NCBI GenBank assembly: GCA_023475345.1
Contig: JAMCWD010000001.1
Span: 1-64,000, forward strand
Length of the DNA: 64,000 bases
Direction of reading: 5' to 3'
Source: Chloroflexota bacterium
GTDB lineage: Bacteria > Vulcanimicrobiota > JAMCWD01
The notes beneath the pieces were generated by a model. That model ran no database searches. It had not been told where the DNA came from and saw only the letters and a list, made by a program, of their open reading frames with translations. This document shows positions 34,465 to 43,353 of the stretch, piece by piece; position 1 is the stretch's first letter; the number at the start of each line of letters is the position of its first letter. The position numbers and the translations under genes are program-made.

Positions 34465-36270
34465 ATGAAGAGAAAAAGTATCGTTATAGCTGTTCTGGTA
34501 CTCACGGCTATTCTTGTTATGGGGATGGCGGCTTTCGCCGACGACAAGTCCGCCGAAGATTTTTTCAACGAAGGTAAGACATTTTATAACGGTTTGAATT
34601 ATACCTCCGCGTCCCAGTCTTTCCGGGAAGCGATCAGGCTGAACCCGAATTACGCGGAAGCCCACTATTACATGGGCCTGACGCTGGAGGCCCTCGGCAT
34701 GAACCGCCAGGCGATTACCGAGTTCAACTCCGTAAAAGAGCTTGCTCCCAACAGCAACGAAGGAAGGCTTTCGGACCTGGAGATTCAAAAACTACAGAGC
34801 AAGATAGTAAATATTCTTATCCCGCTGCTCGCCGGGGAGCTTACGGGCAAGGATGCGGAACAATTTACAACTATCGTAAAAGATCGTCTCCGCGACGCTT
34901 CGATTTATGAAGTTATGTATCTTCCCGAGCGGGAATCGGCCGCTATCGCCGACGACTGCCAGCTTGCGCGCGACCGCAAATGCGATTACGTATTGCATGG
35001 AAGAACAATAGAGGCAAAAAGCTACGTTGAGCACGATCCTGACGACAAGACGGCAACGGCGCCCCGCACTTATGTTTATGAACTCCGATTCTCCGGCATG
35101 CTTGTGGAAGTAAATTTCCAGACCCCTGTGGATTATATCGAACTGAAGACAAAGGGGACATCGACAAGCAACCGTGATGACGCCAGGATGCAGGCATGGA
35201 ACAAGATGGCCGATCTCGTCTCGTTACAATTACGCGCTTCTCTCAGCCTCCGCCTGGGGCTTGATCCCAAGCCCCCGTACCTGGAACTGCCCACAAAATC
35301 GCCGGAAGTTAAAGCATACTGTATGCGAATGCCCATAGACGAGGCCAGGAACCTGCCGATAGTCATAAATACAGGCTTCGTCGATCATACCGGAGATAAC
35401 GCCTCTCTGGCCGATCAGGCGACTATTTACCTCCAGAACAGGCTTTTCTATTCCGGGAAATACGCGGTCGTTATCGCTTCCAATTTTTCGGATTATTTCC
35501 CTTACCCGCTCTCTGAAAAAGATCCCAACGCTTATATAAATGAAATAAGCCAGGTCGGCGCCGATTATCTCGTTTTGAACAACCTGGACTGGCTGGCCAA
35601 AAATGTAGGAGGTTTCATTTTCGGAAGCACGGTAAAAATAGACGGCAGGATCCATTCCATCCTCATGAACCCCAACAGTGGCAAAATGCTCCAGGAATGG
35701 GAATCGAAAAAATCCGAACGGGCGGCAAGTTACCTCTTTGCAGGGACCAAGGCCGTTGCCACAGAGGGCTTCTATTCAGAGCGCAAATACCTGCTGCTGG
35801 ACATGGTGGATGAAGTGCTCCCTGCAATACAAAACTTCATCACCGCCAATTACAAGCCTCATTTCAAGCCGGAAGAACCCGGCGGACCTGCGGCGGTTAC
35901 CGACATCCCCCAGCCCGATTACGGGGCAACCACGCAGCAAACCCTCGATCACGGGGTCCGCAGCCAAGCGGATGCCAAAGCTATCTTCGAATTTGTCAAA
36001 AAACAAACCGGGTGGCCGCTTGAGTGGGACTGGGATTATTACAAAACCGTCAGCGAGCTTTCCAGGAAATATGTCAAGAACTTCGTCGGCGCAAACGGTG
36101 TCCAGTACGCGATATTTTACCCGCCGTACTATACCGCAACAATGATCTGCGAAGACATGGAAGTGAACCACATGCCGTACATCAAAAGGGCGAACGGCAA
36201 ATTCACGAAATGCGCCGTCGCCGTCAGCCGTTGTGATGACGGGAAGCAAGTGATTATTTACATCAAGTAA
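34465..36270 (+). CDS. Exported TPR protein with CsgG-like tandem domains
   Basis: 601 residues. A signal peptide (about 1-25, ending AFADD) is followed by two or three TPRs (residues about 28-95). Two alpha/beta regions then appear. The second runs from YLQNRLFYSGKYAVVIASNF through GADYLVLNNLDWL to GRIHSILMNPNSGKMLQEW, which resembles the pattern of CsgG/LpoB-like lipoproteins; the first (RDASIYEVMYLP to CDYVLHGRTIEA) looks similar. The last 150 residues are distinct. I chose the ATG at 34465 (AAGGGGG site, signal peptide follows). It lies 11 bases before three EutN/CcmL-like genes, an odd pairing of a periplasmic with cytoplasmic-shell proteins. Confidence 0.7.
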   Translation: MKRKSIVIAVLVLTAILVMGMAAFADDKSAEDFFNEGKTFYNGLNYTSASQSFREAIRLNPNYAEAHYYMGLTLEALGMNRQAITEFNSVKELAPNSNEGRLSDLEIQKLQSKIVNILIPLLAGELTGKDAEQFTTIVKDRLRDASIYEVMYLPERESAAIADDCQLARDRKCDYVLHGRTIEAKSYVEHDPDDKTATAPRTYVYELRFSGMLVEVNFQTPVDYIELKTKGTSTSNRDDARMQAWNKMADLVSLQLRASLSLRLGLDPKPPYLELPTKSPEVKAYCMRMPIDEARNLPIVINTGFVDHTGDNASLADQATIYLQNRLFYSGKYAVVIASNFSDYFPYPLSEKDPNAYINEISQVGADYLVLNNLDWLAKNVGGFIFGSTVKIDGRIHSILMNPNSGKMLQEWESKKSERAASYLFAGTKAVATEGFYSERKYLLLDMVDEVLPAIQNFITANYKPHFKPEEPGGPAAVTDIPQPDYGATTQQTLDHGVRSQADAKAIFEFVKKQTGWPLEWDWDYYKTVSELSRKYVKNFVGANGVQYAIFYPPYYTATMICEDMEVNHMPYIKRANGKFTKCAVAVSRCDDGKQVIIYIK

Positions 36271-36281
36271 CGGAGGCGGCA

Positions 36282-36581
36282 ATGAAATTCGCCAGAATTA
36301 CGGGTACGGTGGTATCCACTCAAAAAGACCCGATCATAGAGGGACGGAAGTTCCTGCTGATACAACCGGTCAACATTAAATTCGAGCCGGAGGGTTCGCC
36401 GCAGGTTGCGGTTGATGCGGTAGGCGCGGGAGAAGGCGAGCTTATCCTGTTTGCAAGCGGCTCGTCCGCCCGCCAGACCGAGTTGACCAAGAATACCCCC
36501 TGCGACTGCGTGATCATGGGGATCGTTGACCTTATCGAAAAAGACGGAAAAAACATCTACGACAAGAGCAAGGAAGAATAG
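36282..36581 (+). CDS. EutN/CcmL-type microcompartment vertex-like protein, copy 1
   Basis: 99 residues, the usual length of the BMC-P pentamer family. RITGTVVSTQKDP opens it, the next strand is KFLLIQPV, and VAVDAVGAGEGELILFASGSSAR is the family core, ending with CDCVIMGIVDLIE. In carboxysomes and metabolosomes such proteins close the vertices of the icosahedral shell. The ribosome site GGAGGCGG directly precedes the ATG. It is first of three tandem paralogues. No hexameric BMC-H shell gene is present in the window. Confidence 0.9.
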   Translation: MKFARITGTVVSTQKDPIIEGRKFLLIQPVNIKFEPEGSPQVAVDAVGAGEGELILFASGSSARQTELTKNTPCDCVIMGIVDLIEKDGKNIYDKSKEE

Positions 36582-36582
36582 T

Positions 36583-36867
36583 ATGCATGCCGGTCGAGTA
36601 ATCGGACGGGTTGTCTGTACTCAAAAAGATCCCGGCCTTGTCGGCATGAAACTGCTGTTGATCCAGCCCGCCGACTGGGAAGGGAAGCCGGAAGAGGGAG
36701 ATCCCCTTGTAGCCATGGATGCCGTCGGCGCCGGGGCAGGCGAATTCATATTTTACGTCCAGTCAAGAGAAGCTGCCGTTGCAGTCCCCGCCATTCCACC
36801 GGTGGATGCCGCGGTAGTAGGCATAATCGACGGAACATATCTTGAAAAAAAGTTAATCGGAGGATAA
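36583..36867 (+). CDS. EutN/CcmL-type microcompartment vertex-like protein, copy 2
   Basis: 94 residues. GRVIGRVVCTQKDP, KLLLIQPADWEG, VAMDAVGAGAGEFIFYVQS and VDAAVVGIIDGTYLE match the BMC-P family throughout. It is most like copy 1 in the first 30 residues. I start it at the ATG at 36583, one base after the stop of copy 1; the longer frame from 36526 lies inside copy 1. Translational coupling to both neighbours is expected. Confidence 0.9.
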   Translation: MHAGRVIGRVVCTQKDPGLVGMKLLLIQPADWEGKPEEGDPLVAMDAVGAGAGEFIFYVQSREAAVAVPAIPPVDAAVVGIIDGTYLEKKLIGG

Positions 36868-36869
36868 GC

Positions 36870-37166
36870 TTGTTCATAGCACGAGTGGTCGGAAACGTAT
36901 GGGCCACGCGTAAACACCCCAGCCTTGAAAACAGCAAGCTGCTGCTGGTACAGCCGATGGATGAAATAACTGGGAAGCTGAAAGGGAAGATCCAGATGGC
37001 GGTCGATTGTAAATTCAACGCGGGCATCGGCGATGTGGTGCTTGTGATGGACGAAGGAAGCTCCGCGCGGCAGATTATGAAAACAGATAATGCGCCCATC
37101 AGGACGATAATTGCAGGCATAGTTGACCAGGTGGCAAGAGGAGAAAAAACAGCGTCATATACGTAA
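36870..37166 (+). CDS. EutN/CcmL-type microcompartment vertex-like protein, copy 3
   Basis: 98 residues. IARVVGNVWATRKHP, KLLLVQPMDE and the GIGDVVLVMDEGSSARQIM core match the BMC-P family. The middle glycine-rich segment (VDCKFNAGIGD in place of VDAVGAGxGE) is the most divergent of the three. It starts at TTG with a perfect GGAGG site seven bases ahead, two bases after the stop of copy 2. A terminator follows at 37189. Having three different pentamer genes in a row is typical of some metabolosome loci (P1, P2, P3), but the remaining shell genes are missing here. Confidence 0.88.
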   Translation: MFIARVVGNVWATRKHPSLENSKLLLVQPMDEITGKLKGKIQMAVDCKFNAGIGDVVLVMDEGSSARQIMKTDNAPIRTIIAGIVDQVARGEKTASYT

Positions 37167-37188
37167 GCCGGTTTTTGATCGTCTTTTA

Positions 37189-37220
37189 AAAGCCGGGGGT
37201 TATCTCCGGTTTTTTTATTT
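37189..37220 (+). terminator. Intrinsic terminator of the EutN-like operon
   Basis: CCGGGG pairs with CTCCGG around a short loop, followed by seven T residues. It overlaps the stop codon of the minus-strand radical SAM gene by a few bases. Confidence 0.75.
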
Positions 37221-38720
37221 TCCGGAACAACGCCTGGAACATGAAAGGCCCGGGGCCATCCAGGGCAGCGGGCAGAACCCCGCACAGCGCATATCCTGTA
37301 TGTACCTGTCAAACTTATCGGGGGCTATCCCGTTGTAAGTATAGCCCAGGTAACTGAAAGGATCTTTAGCCGGATCGCCCGATGATTCCCTGAACGATTT
37401 GAATTTATTCTTGTCGTGGACCACGCCGTACCGCCCCGGGTCCAGGTTCCAGGGCGAGAAAGGCTCCATGCTGATAAGCATTGTCATTACATGGTCCGCT
37501 GCGGCATGCGATTTAAGCACATCGGCCATTTTCCTGGTCTCTTCAAGCTCCGCCGGGCCTTCGCCGGGGATCCCTATTGAAAACGTGATATCTGCCGAAA
37601 CCCCGTGCTTCTTCATCCTGTCAAGAGTTTTAAACAGGCTGGAATTCGAATAAGACATGCCCTTGTTGAGATTGCGGACGGCTTCGCTGCCGGATTCCGG
37701 CGAAACGCCGATGAGGGAGCCCGGCTTGAAAGTCGCTCCGAATTCCTCGATAAATTCAGGAACCGGCAGCGACCAGCTTTCAAAATACGCATCGGGCTTG
37801 ATCCCGGATTTTCGGAGCAGGCGAAAAAATTCCAGGTAAAAGTCAGGCTTTTTAGGATAAGGATCAAATGACATGTATATCGTGGGATAGCCGAATGAAA
37901 GAGCTTCCTTAACCGAATCCAGCGCCGATTCGGGAGATGTGAAAACCGGTTTTTTTCTCCCGGCAAGCTTCAACTGTGCGTCTTTGCCGCCCCCACACCA
38001 GGTACAATTAACCGAACAGCCCCTGCCCACTTCAAGGCAAAAAATCCCCGTGAACCTCCGGGTCTTCGCCCGCATCTCGCTCCGGGATGCGCCTTTCAGC
38101 CATAACGGCGGAAGCCCGATACTGCTGCGGTATATCCTGTAATGGTTCAGAAGGCTTAAATCCGAAAAGCGGTATGACGAAAGGTCTTCCAGGGAAGCAT
38201 GCCATGTCAGCGGATTGGATACAACCTCGTTTCCCCGTCGCCATGCAAGGTTCGGGACATCTTCAAAATCTTTTTTCCCGGCGGCCAGGGAATCGAGAAG
38301 CGCCGCCAGCGGCTCCTCCCCTTCTCCCCTGATAACGGCGTCTATTTCAGAATGCGCGCCCAATATCTCGCCGGGGTAAGCGGACGCCGTAAAGCCCCCC
38401 AGCACTATAAAAGTTTCGGGGAAATCTTTTTTTATGCTTTTTGCAGTCTCGATAACGCTGGCGCTCTGGGGGTGCCATGAAAGGGACATGCCTATAACGC
38501 GGGGCCTGTTGTGCGAAAGGAATTTTTTCAATGAAAATTCCCTGTCTGCGATTTCCTCCACCTGGTAATGCAGGATCCTTGTCTTATAGCCTTTGCGGCG
38601 GGCAGAATCGGCGAGCGAAAACATGCCCATCGGCATCAGGTTGATAAAAGAAAATTCGCCGAGGGGTTCATAGACGGCCCCCAGGCGCGGAACATGTAAA
38701 AGCAAAAGATCCAGAGCCAT
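37215..38720 (-). CDS. B12-binding-type radical SAM protein
   Basis: 501 residues. Cobalamin-type domain with INLMPMGMFSLADSAR (26-41), VLGGFTASAYPGEIL (106-120) and RGEGEE. A longer linker than usual (about 170-230) leads to C235-x3-C239-x2-C242 in GRGCSVNCTWCGGG. The late part has GVSPESGSEAVRN and SIGIPGEGPAE. A C-terminal cysteine set (CAGFCPLP, LSCSRRC) may bind something more. The substrate is unknown. The gene is convergent with the EutN-like operon, and its -10 box ends six bases before the ATG, so the mRNA is probably leaderless. Confidence 0.87.
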   Translation of the reverse strand: MALDLLLLHVPRLGAVYEPLGEFSFINLMPMGMFSLADSARRKGYKTRILHYQVEEIADREFSLKKFLSHNRPRVIGMSLSWHPQSASVIETAKSIKKDFPETFIVLGGFTASAYPGEILGAHSEIDAVIRGEGEEPLAALLDSLAAGKKDFEDVPNLAWRRGNEVVSNPLTWHASLEDLSSYRFSDLSLLNHYRIYRSSIGLPPLWLKGASRSEMRAKTRRFTGIFCLEVGRGCSVNCTWCGGGKDAQLKLAGRKKPVFTSPESALDSVKEALSFGYPTIYMSFDPYPKKPDFYLEFFRLLRKSGIKPDAYFESWSLPVPEFIEEFGATFKPGSLIGVSPESGSEAVRNLNKGMSYSNSSLFKTLDRMKKHGVSADITFSIGIPGEGPAELEETRKMADVLKSHAAADHVMTMLISMEPFSPWNLDPGRYGVVHDKNKFKSFRESSGDPAKDPFSYLGYTYNGIAPDKFDRYIQDMRCAGFCPLPWMAPGLSCSRRCSGK

Positions 38721-38726
38721 GTGGAC

Positions 38727-38735
38727 ATTTTAGCA
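38727..38735 (-). promoter_or_regulatory. Extended -10 promoter, leaderless start
   Basis: On the minus strand TGC-TAAAAT ends six bases before the ATG at 38720. No -35 match and no ribosome site are seen. Confidence 0.5.
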
Positions 38736-38916
38736 AAAAATCAGGCTTGCCGAAAGGTACGCGGCACCCGATCCGAAGATACCCGTCGTTTAATGATGAT
38801 CAAAACAAAGCGAAAGCAAGAGCGGCATCGTGTCCGGGCAGGAATTGAAATGTTTTATTTTTTCGCAGGGAGATTAATTGTATCCGAAAAATTTGAGGAA
38901 TAAGAAAATCAGGCTT

Positions 38917-39945
38917 TCAATTAATTCCGCCCGGTTCATAATTCAATATGACAAGCTCGCTCACGGCGCCCCTCCCGTCGGCCCTGCTGTTGATATTGCG
39001 GCGCCCTTCCATCTCCACGATTTTATATCCCGAATATAACTCCCTTATCCGGCCGGTATCCGAATTCGAAAGCATGAGAAAACAGCCCCGCCTGTCAAGC
39101 TCCCTGTACATGACGGCAAGCCTTGCATGGTCTTCCTCGGTAAATGTACCGGCAGTATAGCGGGTGAAGCCTGCGGTTTCCGATACCGGGAAATAAGGCG
39201 GGTCCATGTAAACGAAATCTTTTATTCCCGCATGTTTTTTTGCGATTTCAAAATCGCCAGCTTTTATCACGGCCCTGGAAAGCGCCACGGAGGCCGCCTT
39301 GAGAGAGGCTTCATTACAGATAACCGGGTTTTTATGTTTCCCGAACGGGACGTTGAACTCCCCTTTCCCGTTAACCCTGTAAAGGCCGTTAAAGCAGGTC
39401 CGGTTGAGATAAATCGTCCGGGCCGCTCTCAATACCGGAGCCCGCGGCTGTTGTGAGCGTATCTTCTCGAAAGTCTCCCTGGTATTTTCATACCGCTCGT
39501 CTTTCAATTCCCTGATAAGATCCTCCACATAATCGCGGACGACTATGAATGTATTAACCAGTTCCTCGTTCAAGTCGAGAAGCAGTACCTGGGCATTTCC
39601 CCTGATGAATCCGTTTGAATAAAGATGGAAAAACACCGCCGCCCCGCCGCAAAAAGGCTCCACGTACTGCCTGAAATTCGAAGGGAAAAGGCCGTGATAC
39701 TTCCTCAGCATCTGAGTTTTGCCGCCCGCCCACTTGATGAAAGGAACAACTTTGCCGTTTTCCTCCCCCGGCAAATCGTTTTCATCAAGACTTGAAAGCT
39801 GTTCCAGATTAATAAGCCAGCGGCCCTTGTCTTTTATCCCCTGAAGATCACCGCTGCGAAGCAAATCCCTGATTTTCCCGGGCGGCACGCCCAGGATTTC
39901 AGAAGCTTCCGAGACCGGTATGAGGGTTTCCTTTTCTGTGATCAT
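38917..39945 (-). CDS. Adenine-N6 DNA methyltransferase (Dam/D12 class) with N-terminal HTH
   Basis: 342 residues. Residues 5-52 are an excisionase/MerR-like helix-turn-helix (VSEASEILGVPPGKIRDLLRSG, then a RWLINLEQL wing). The rest is a D12-class methylase: PFIKWAGGKTQML at 68-80 (the AdoMet FxGxG equivalent), VEPFCGGAAVFFHL at 95-108, and the catalytic DPPY at 248-251 with YFPVSETAGFTRY. It should methylate adenine, probably in GATC as D12 enzymes do, but the site is not proven. Plain Dam proteins are about 270 residues; the extra is the HTH. No restriction endonuclease is adjacent, so it looks like an orphan methylase. Confidence 0.87.
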   Translation of the reverse strand: MITEKETLIPVSEASEILGVPPGKIRDLLRSGDLQGIKDKGRWLINLEQLSSLDENDLPGEENGKVVPFIKWAGGKTQMLRKYHGLFPSNFRQYVEPFCGGAAVFFHLYSNGFIRGNAQVLLLDLNEELVNTFIVVRDYVEDLIRELKDERYENTRETFEKIRSQQPRAPVLRAARTIYLNRTCFNGLYRVNGKGEFNVPFGKHKNPVICNEASLKAASVALSRAVIKAGDFEIAKKHAGIKDFVYMDPPYFPVSETAGFTRYTAGTFTEEDHARLAVMYRELDRRGCFLMLSNSDTGRIRELYSGYKIVEMEGRRNINSRADGRGAVSELVILNYEPGGIN

Positions 39946-39953
39946 ACTGGTAT

Positions 39954-39959
39954 ATTCTA
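39954..39959 (-). promoter_or_regulatory. Possible -10 box, leaderless start
   Basis: TAGAAT on the minus strand ends eight bases before the methylase ATG at 39945. No ribosome site is seen. No -35 match. Confidence 0.35.
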
Positions 39960-40014
39960 TTACACCATGCAGGGCTTACTCCTTCTATGCAAAAGGATAA
40001 AAGCCGTCTGTGGG

Positions 40015-40020
40015 TAAAAT
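40015..40020 (+). promoter_or_regulatory. Possible -10 box, leaderless start
   Basis: TAAAAT ends six bases before the ATG at 40027, and there is no ribosome site. The 81-base gap to the methylase gene must hold both divergent promoters. Confidence 0.45.
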
Positions 40021-40026
40021 GTAATT

Positions 40027-41262
40027 ATGCACCATATAACCGTATTTATAATTATGGTTTTAACAATAACCGGCATGGTTGCCGGAGCAGGCTGCTCAAA
40101 AGATAAAACCGCTTCAACATCGCTTACTGCAGTAGAAGCGATCTGGCCCTCGTTTATGGGCGGCCCGCATCACAGGGGGAACAGCGAATTCAAAGGCCAG
40201 GGAGCATGCGATATCAAATGGCGCTACCAGACGGGCGGCCCGGTCGTATCATCGCCGGTCCTTGCGGGGAGCGGAAAGGTTTATTTCGGCAGCAACGACT
40301 ATAACATATATGCGGTCGCCGGTCAGGGGGAGGTTATATGGAAATATAAGACCGGCGGGGAAGTGATTTCCACTCCCTGTATCCTGCCTGACGGCGGTTG
40401 TGCCGTCGGTTCCGCCGACGGGAACTTTTATTTCATGAGCAAAGACGGCGAATTCAAATTTAAGTTCGGGACGGAAGATGCTGTTTTCTCATCTCCTACG
40501 CTGGACAAAAAGGGCCGGGTCCTTTTCGGCTCCAATGACGGGACCCTTTACTGCATATCGCAGGACGGAAAATTAATCTGGAAATATAAAGCCGGCGACT
40601 CGGTCATCTCCAGCCCGGCAATAACAGGAGAAGGGAACATCCTATTCGGGGCGGAGGATTATTATTTCTATTGCTTATCGCCCGAAGGCAGCCTGTTGTG
40701 GAAGGTAAAAACCGGCCTTGAGGTTTCAGGCAGCGCTTCGGTATCTCCTGAAAACGATATTTACTGGGGTTCCTGCGACTGCCAGCTTTACAGGATTTCT
40801 CCCGAAGGCGCCGTTACATGGAAAGCGCCCGCCTATAATGTAGTTGTCGGGACACCCGCGACAACGGCGGCGGGAGGCACCATCTATTATCCCGCTTCGT
40901 GGCTCGACCGGCCTGCGGCGTCCGGCAGCGGGGTAAATTCGTTTCCTGTCCTGTTCGCAGTAAACAGGCATGGAACGGTTTTATGGAGCTTCAAAGGGAG
41001 GGCCGGGATGTCCGGCTCCCCACTTGTTGACGGGCAGGGAAACATATATATCATGGACGATGAATCGGTTTTACATTCTTTCAGCAGCGAAGGCAAACAA
41101 CTATGGCAAAAAAATCTCTGGGGAGATAAAAAAACGCCTCCGAAATTCGAAGTGGATACAAGCCTCGACATACGTGCGTCAAGTCCGGCGATGGGCAGGG
41201 ACGGAACGATCTATGTCGGCAGCGGGGACGGCTGTCTTTATGCCATCGGAAGGCTCCGTTAA
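40027..41262 (+). CDS. Exported PQQ-like beta-propeller protein, probable lipoprotein
   Basis: 411 residues. A hydrophobic N-terminus ends GAGC at residues 21-24 or so, a weak lipobox, so it may be lipid-anchored. The body is about eight PQQ/BamB-like blades, for example VYFGSNDYNIYAV, CAVGSADGNFYFM and LFGSNDGTLYCIS. The pre-repeat WPSFMGGPHHRGNSEFKG resembles the opening of the protein at 1864-3006, and the two are likely paralogues. Propellers of this kind scaffold periplasmic complexes. It is convergent with the duplicated TPR-like gene, 15 bases away. Confidence 0.85.
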   Translation: MHHITVFIIMVLTITGMVAGAGCSKDKTASTSLTAVEAIWPSFMGGPHHRGNSEFKGQGACDIKWRYQTGGPVVSSPVLAGSGKVYFGSNDYNIYAVAGQGEVIWKYKTGGEVISTPCILPDGGCAVGSADGNFYFMSKDGEFKFKFGTEDAVFSSPTLDKKGRVLFGSNDGTLYCISQDGKLIWKYKAGDSVISSPAITGEGNILFGAEDYYFYCLSPEGSLLWKVKTGLEVSGSASVSPENDIYWGSCDCQLYRISPEGAVTWKAPAYNVVVGTPATTAAGGTIYYPASWLDRPAASGSGVNSFPVLFAVNRHGTVLWSFKGRAGMSGSPLVDGQGNIYIMDDESVLHSFSSEGKQLWQKNLWGDKKTPPKFEVDTSLDIRASSPAMGRDGTIYVGSGDGCLYAIGRLR

Positions 41263-41277
41263 AAAATACGGGTACGA

Positions 41278-43353
41278 TTATTTGGCCTGGATCGCCCTGA
41301 TATTATCAAGCATTTTTTCGTATTTTTCAGCTTTATCAAATTCGCGGCGGGCTTTATAAAATTCTATAACGCTTTTAATCGAGGGCTCCATGGGAATGCA
41401 TTCCTGCCTCGCGGATTCAATAGATTTAAGCGCATACTTTTCAGCGTCTTCCAAGTTGCCTTCCTCTCCGCATAACCTTGAATAATCCATAAAAACTTGT
41501 GTCCAGTGTAATTCGTCGGCAAAAGGCAGGAGCGTTTTTAAAATCTTTTTTCCGATGCCGGTATATTTCTTCTTATAACGCTCGTCTATCGTAGTTAAAC
41601 GCGACAGTAATGCGCACTGGGCCAGAAGATGACAGGAATTGAGTTTTTCGCCCGGGGGTCTCTCGGGACTCGTGATATTTCTTATGAAAACGGAGGCCGA
41701 TTCGCGAAGATATTTCGTGCCTTCCTCCATTTTGCGCTGCTGCTGGAGCTTGTCCGCGGCAAGATCTATAAAAACCATCCCGAAAATGTGCATATCTTCT
41801 TCTTCTCTCGGAAGCTTTCTCGCCGTTTCTTCCGCATCATTCAAAAGTCCCTTCATGTATAACACGGACACCGCCGCTGTTACATACTCCTTCGTATCCT
41901 TTTTCAGAGTGCTTTGCTTTAACGCCGTTTCGTAATCGATCACTTTCCGCTTCCGAATACAATCATCTATATATTTTTTTACCCGGGGGTCCGATTCCGA
42001 TAATAATTTGAACGCCTGGTCGAAAAGCTCTATGCTCGGCTTGTTTTTTTCCATCCCGCTCCAAAAATTTCGGTCATTTATCAAGATGTCCGCAAATTTT
42101 TCCAGTTCGCCTGAAAACGCTTCGTGCGAAGCCGTATATATCCCACGGTTTAGAAATTCCCTTGTAGTGGGATCTTTTGCATATTCGTCAAGAGTGATGA
42201 ATTTATTGTCCGCCTTGCCACTGCCCCGCTGAGAATTTTTAGAAGATATTTTCTGCTGCCTGTAAATATCTTCGAGCGCATTGTTTATCGCCGCTACCGG
42301 CATATTGGTCTTTTTGCATATTTCCAATCCCTCATGCAGGTATTTTACGGCTTTTTCGTAGTCTTTTTTTTGCTTGTACAACAGCCCCAGATCAATAACC
42401 GGTTGTGCCCAATCGTTTTTCCTGGCAAACGGGCCGAGCTCCAGATTGATATCCTCATATATTTTTATAAAGGCTTCCGAAATTGTCTTGTCCTGGGCCT
42501 GCTCGCCATATTTAAAACTGCACTGACCGAAAAGGCTGTAAGAATTCACCTGCTCGCCGATGCTTCGATTTCTATTAAGCAAGTTTCTTATAAAAACCGC
42601 CATTGCCTGCCGGGCTTCTCTTTTATCGAATCGAACGATATTCTTTTCCACTTCATGACTGCTATTGTCGATTATGGCCATCCCCCAAATAAGCACGTCT
42701 CTTTCCCCTTCGGGAATTTTTTTTGCCTCTTCAGCAGCCTTTGAATAATCATACTTTTTTTGATACAACACCGCGGTCTTCGCGGCAGACAGGGCTTTTC
42801 TGGCTTCCATATCCGCCGTGTCCTCCGAGAATGAAGTCTGCCTGAGCGCTTCTTCATAATCGATATCGTCTTCGTCGTTCCCATATTTTTCAATATACGC
42901 ACGGACATTGGGGTCCAGTTTCATGAGATCTTCGAATGCGTCCCTGTAAAGTGAAAGGCGTATTTTTTCCTTCAACCTCGAATTAAACTCGGGATCGTGG
43001 TTAACGGCATATATAAATTCACTACAACGGCCCGCCATCTCTGAGTCCGATATATCCTCGCCGCTCCCCAGTTTTGAAATGAACTTTTTCACAGCGGGAT
43101 CTTTCGCATATTCTTCCATGCCGGAATATTTTTTATACTCAATTTTAACGGCTTCCTGAGTGGGTCCCTCGGCTTTCCGGGGCGGCTGATTTTTGATTAT
43201 AAAATTTTTACTCAACCGGACTATCCCGATAAAAGCCAATACTATAACCACCAGCGCCACGAGGAAAATAACCGCCAACTGCGGCCGCGTAATGCCTTTT
43301 TTTCGATTCTCTGCTTTCATGAGATTTTCAAAATTTCGGGACATTTCAACCAT
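41278..43353 (-). CDS. Membrane-anchored TPR-like protein with an internal duplication
   Basis: 691 residues. One membrane segment (about 28-50) anchors a helical body made of two related halves of about 300 residues. EEYAKDPAVKKFISK near 77 corresponds to DEYAKDPTTREFLNR near 386; DPNVRAYIEKYGN and IDYEEALRQTSF correspond to DPRVKKYIDDCIR and IDYETALKQSTL; and the TPR-like tails (ARKNDWAQPVIDLGLLYKQKKDYEKAVKYL) correspond to ADELHWTQVFMDYSRLC. No enzyme motif is seen. The start could also be the ATG three codons later (43344), which sits better behind an AAGAG site. Confidence 0.75.
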   Translation of the reverse strand: MVEMSRNFENLMKAENRKKGITRPQLAVIFLVALVVIVLAFIGIVRLSKNFIIKNQPPRKAEGPTQEAVKIEYKKYSGMEEYAKDPAVKKFISKLGSGEDISDSEMAGRCSEFIYAVNHDPEFNSRLKEKIRLSLYRDAFEDLMKLDPNVRAYIEKYGNDEDDIDYEEALRQTSFSEDTADMEARKALSAAKTAVLYQKKYDYSKAAEEAKKIPEGERDVLIWGMAIIDNSSHEVEKNIVRFDKREARQAMAVFIRNLLNRNRSIGEQVNSYSLFGQCSFKYGEQAQDKTISEAFIKIYEDINLELGPFARKNDWAQPVIDLGLLYKQKKDYEKAVKYLHEGLEICKKTNMPVAAINNALEDIYRQQKISSKNSQRGSGKADNKFITLDEYAKDPTTREFLNRGIYTASHEAFSGELEKFADILINDRNFWSGMEKNKPSIELFDQAFKLLSESDPRVKKYIDDCIRKRKVIDYETALKQSTLKKDTKEYVTAAVSVLYMKGLLNDAEETARKLPREEEDMHIFGMVFIDLAADKLQQQRKMEEGTKYLRESASVFIRNITSPERPPGEKLNSCHLLAQCALLSRLTTIDERYKKKYTGIGKKILKTLLPFADELHWTQVFMDYSRLCGEEGNLEDAEKYALKSIESARQECIPMEPSIKSVIEFYKARREFDKAEKYEKMLDNIRAIQAK

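Noticed and set aside
38721..38903. 60-codon frame between radical SAM and methylase genes
   Set aside because: It has no ribosome site, overlaps a promoter and shows no domain-like pattern.
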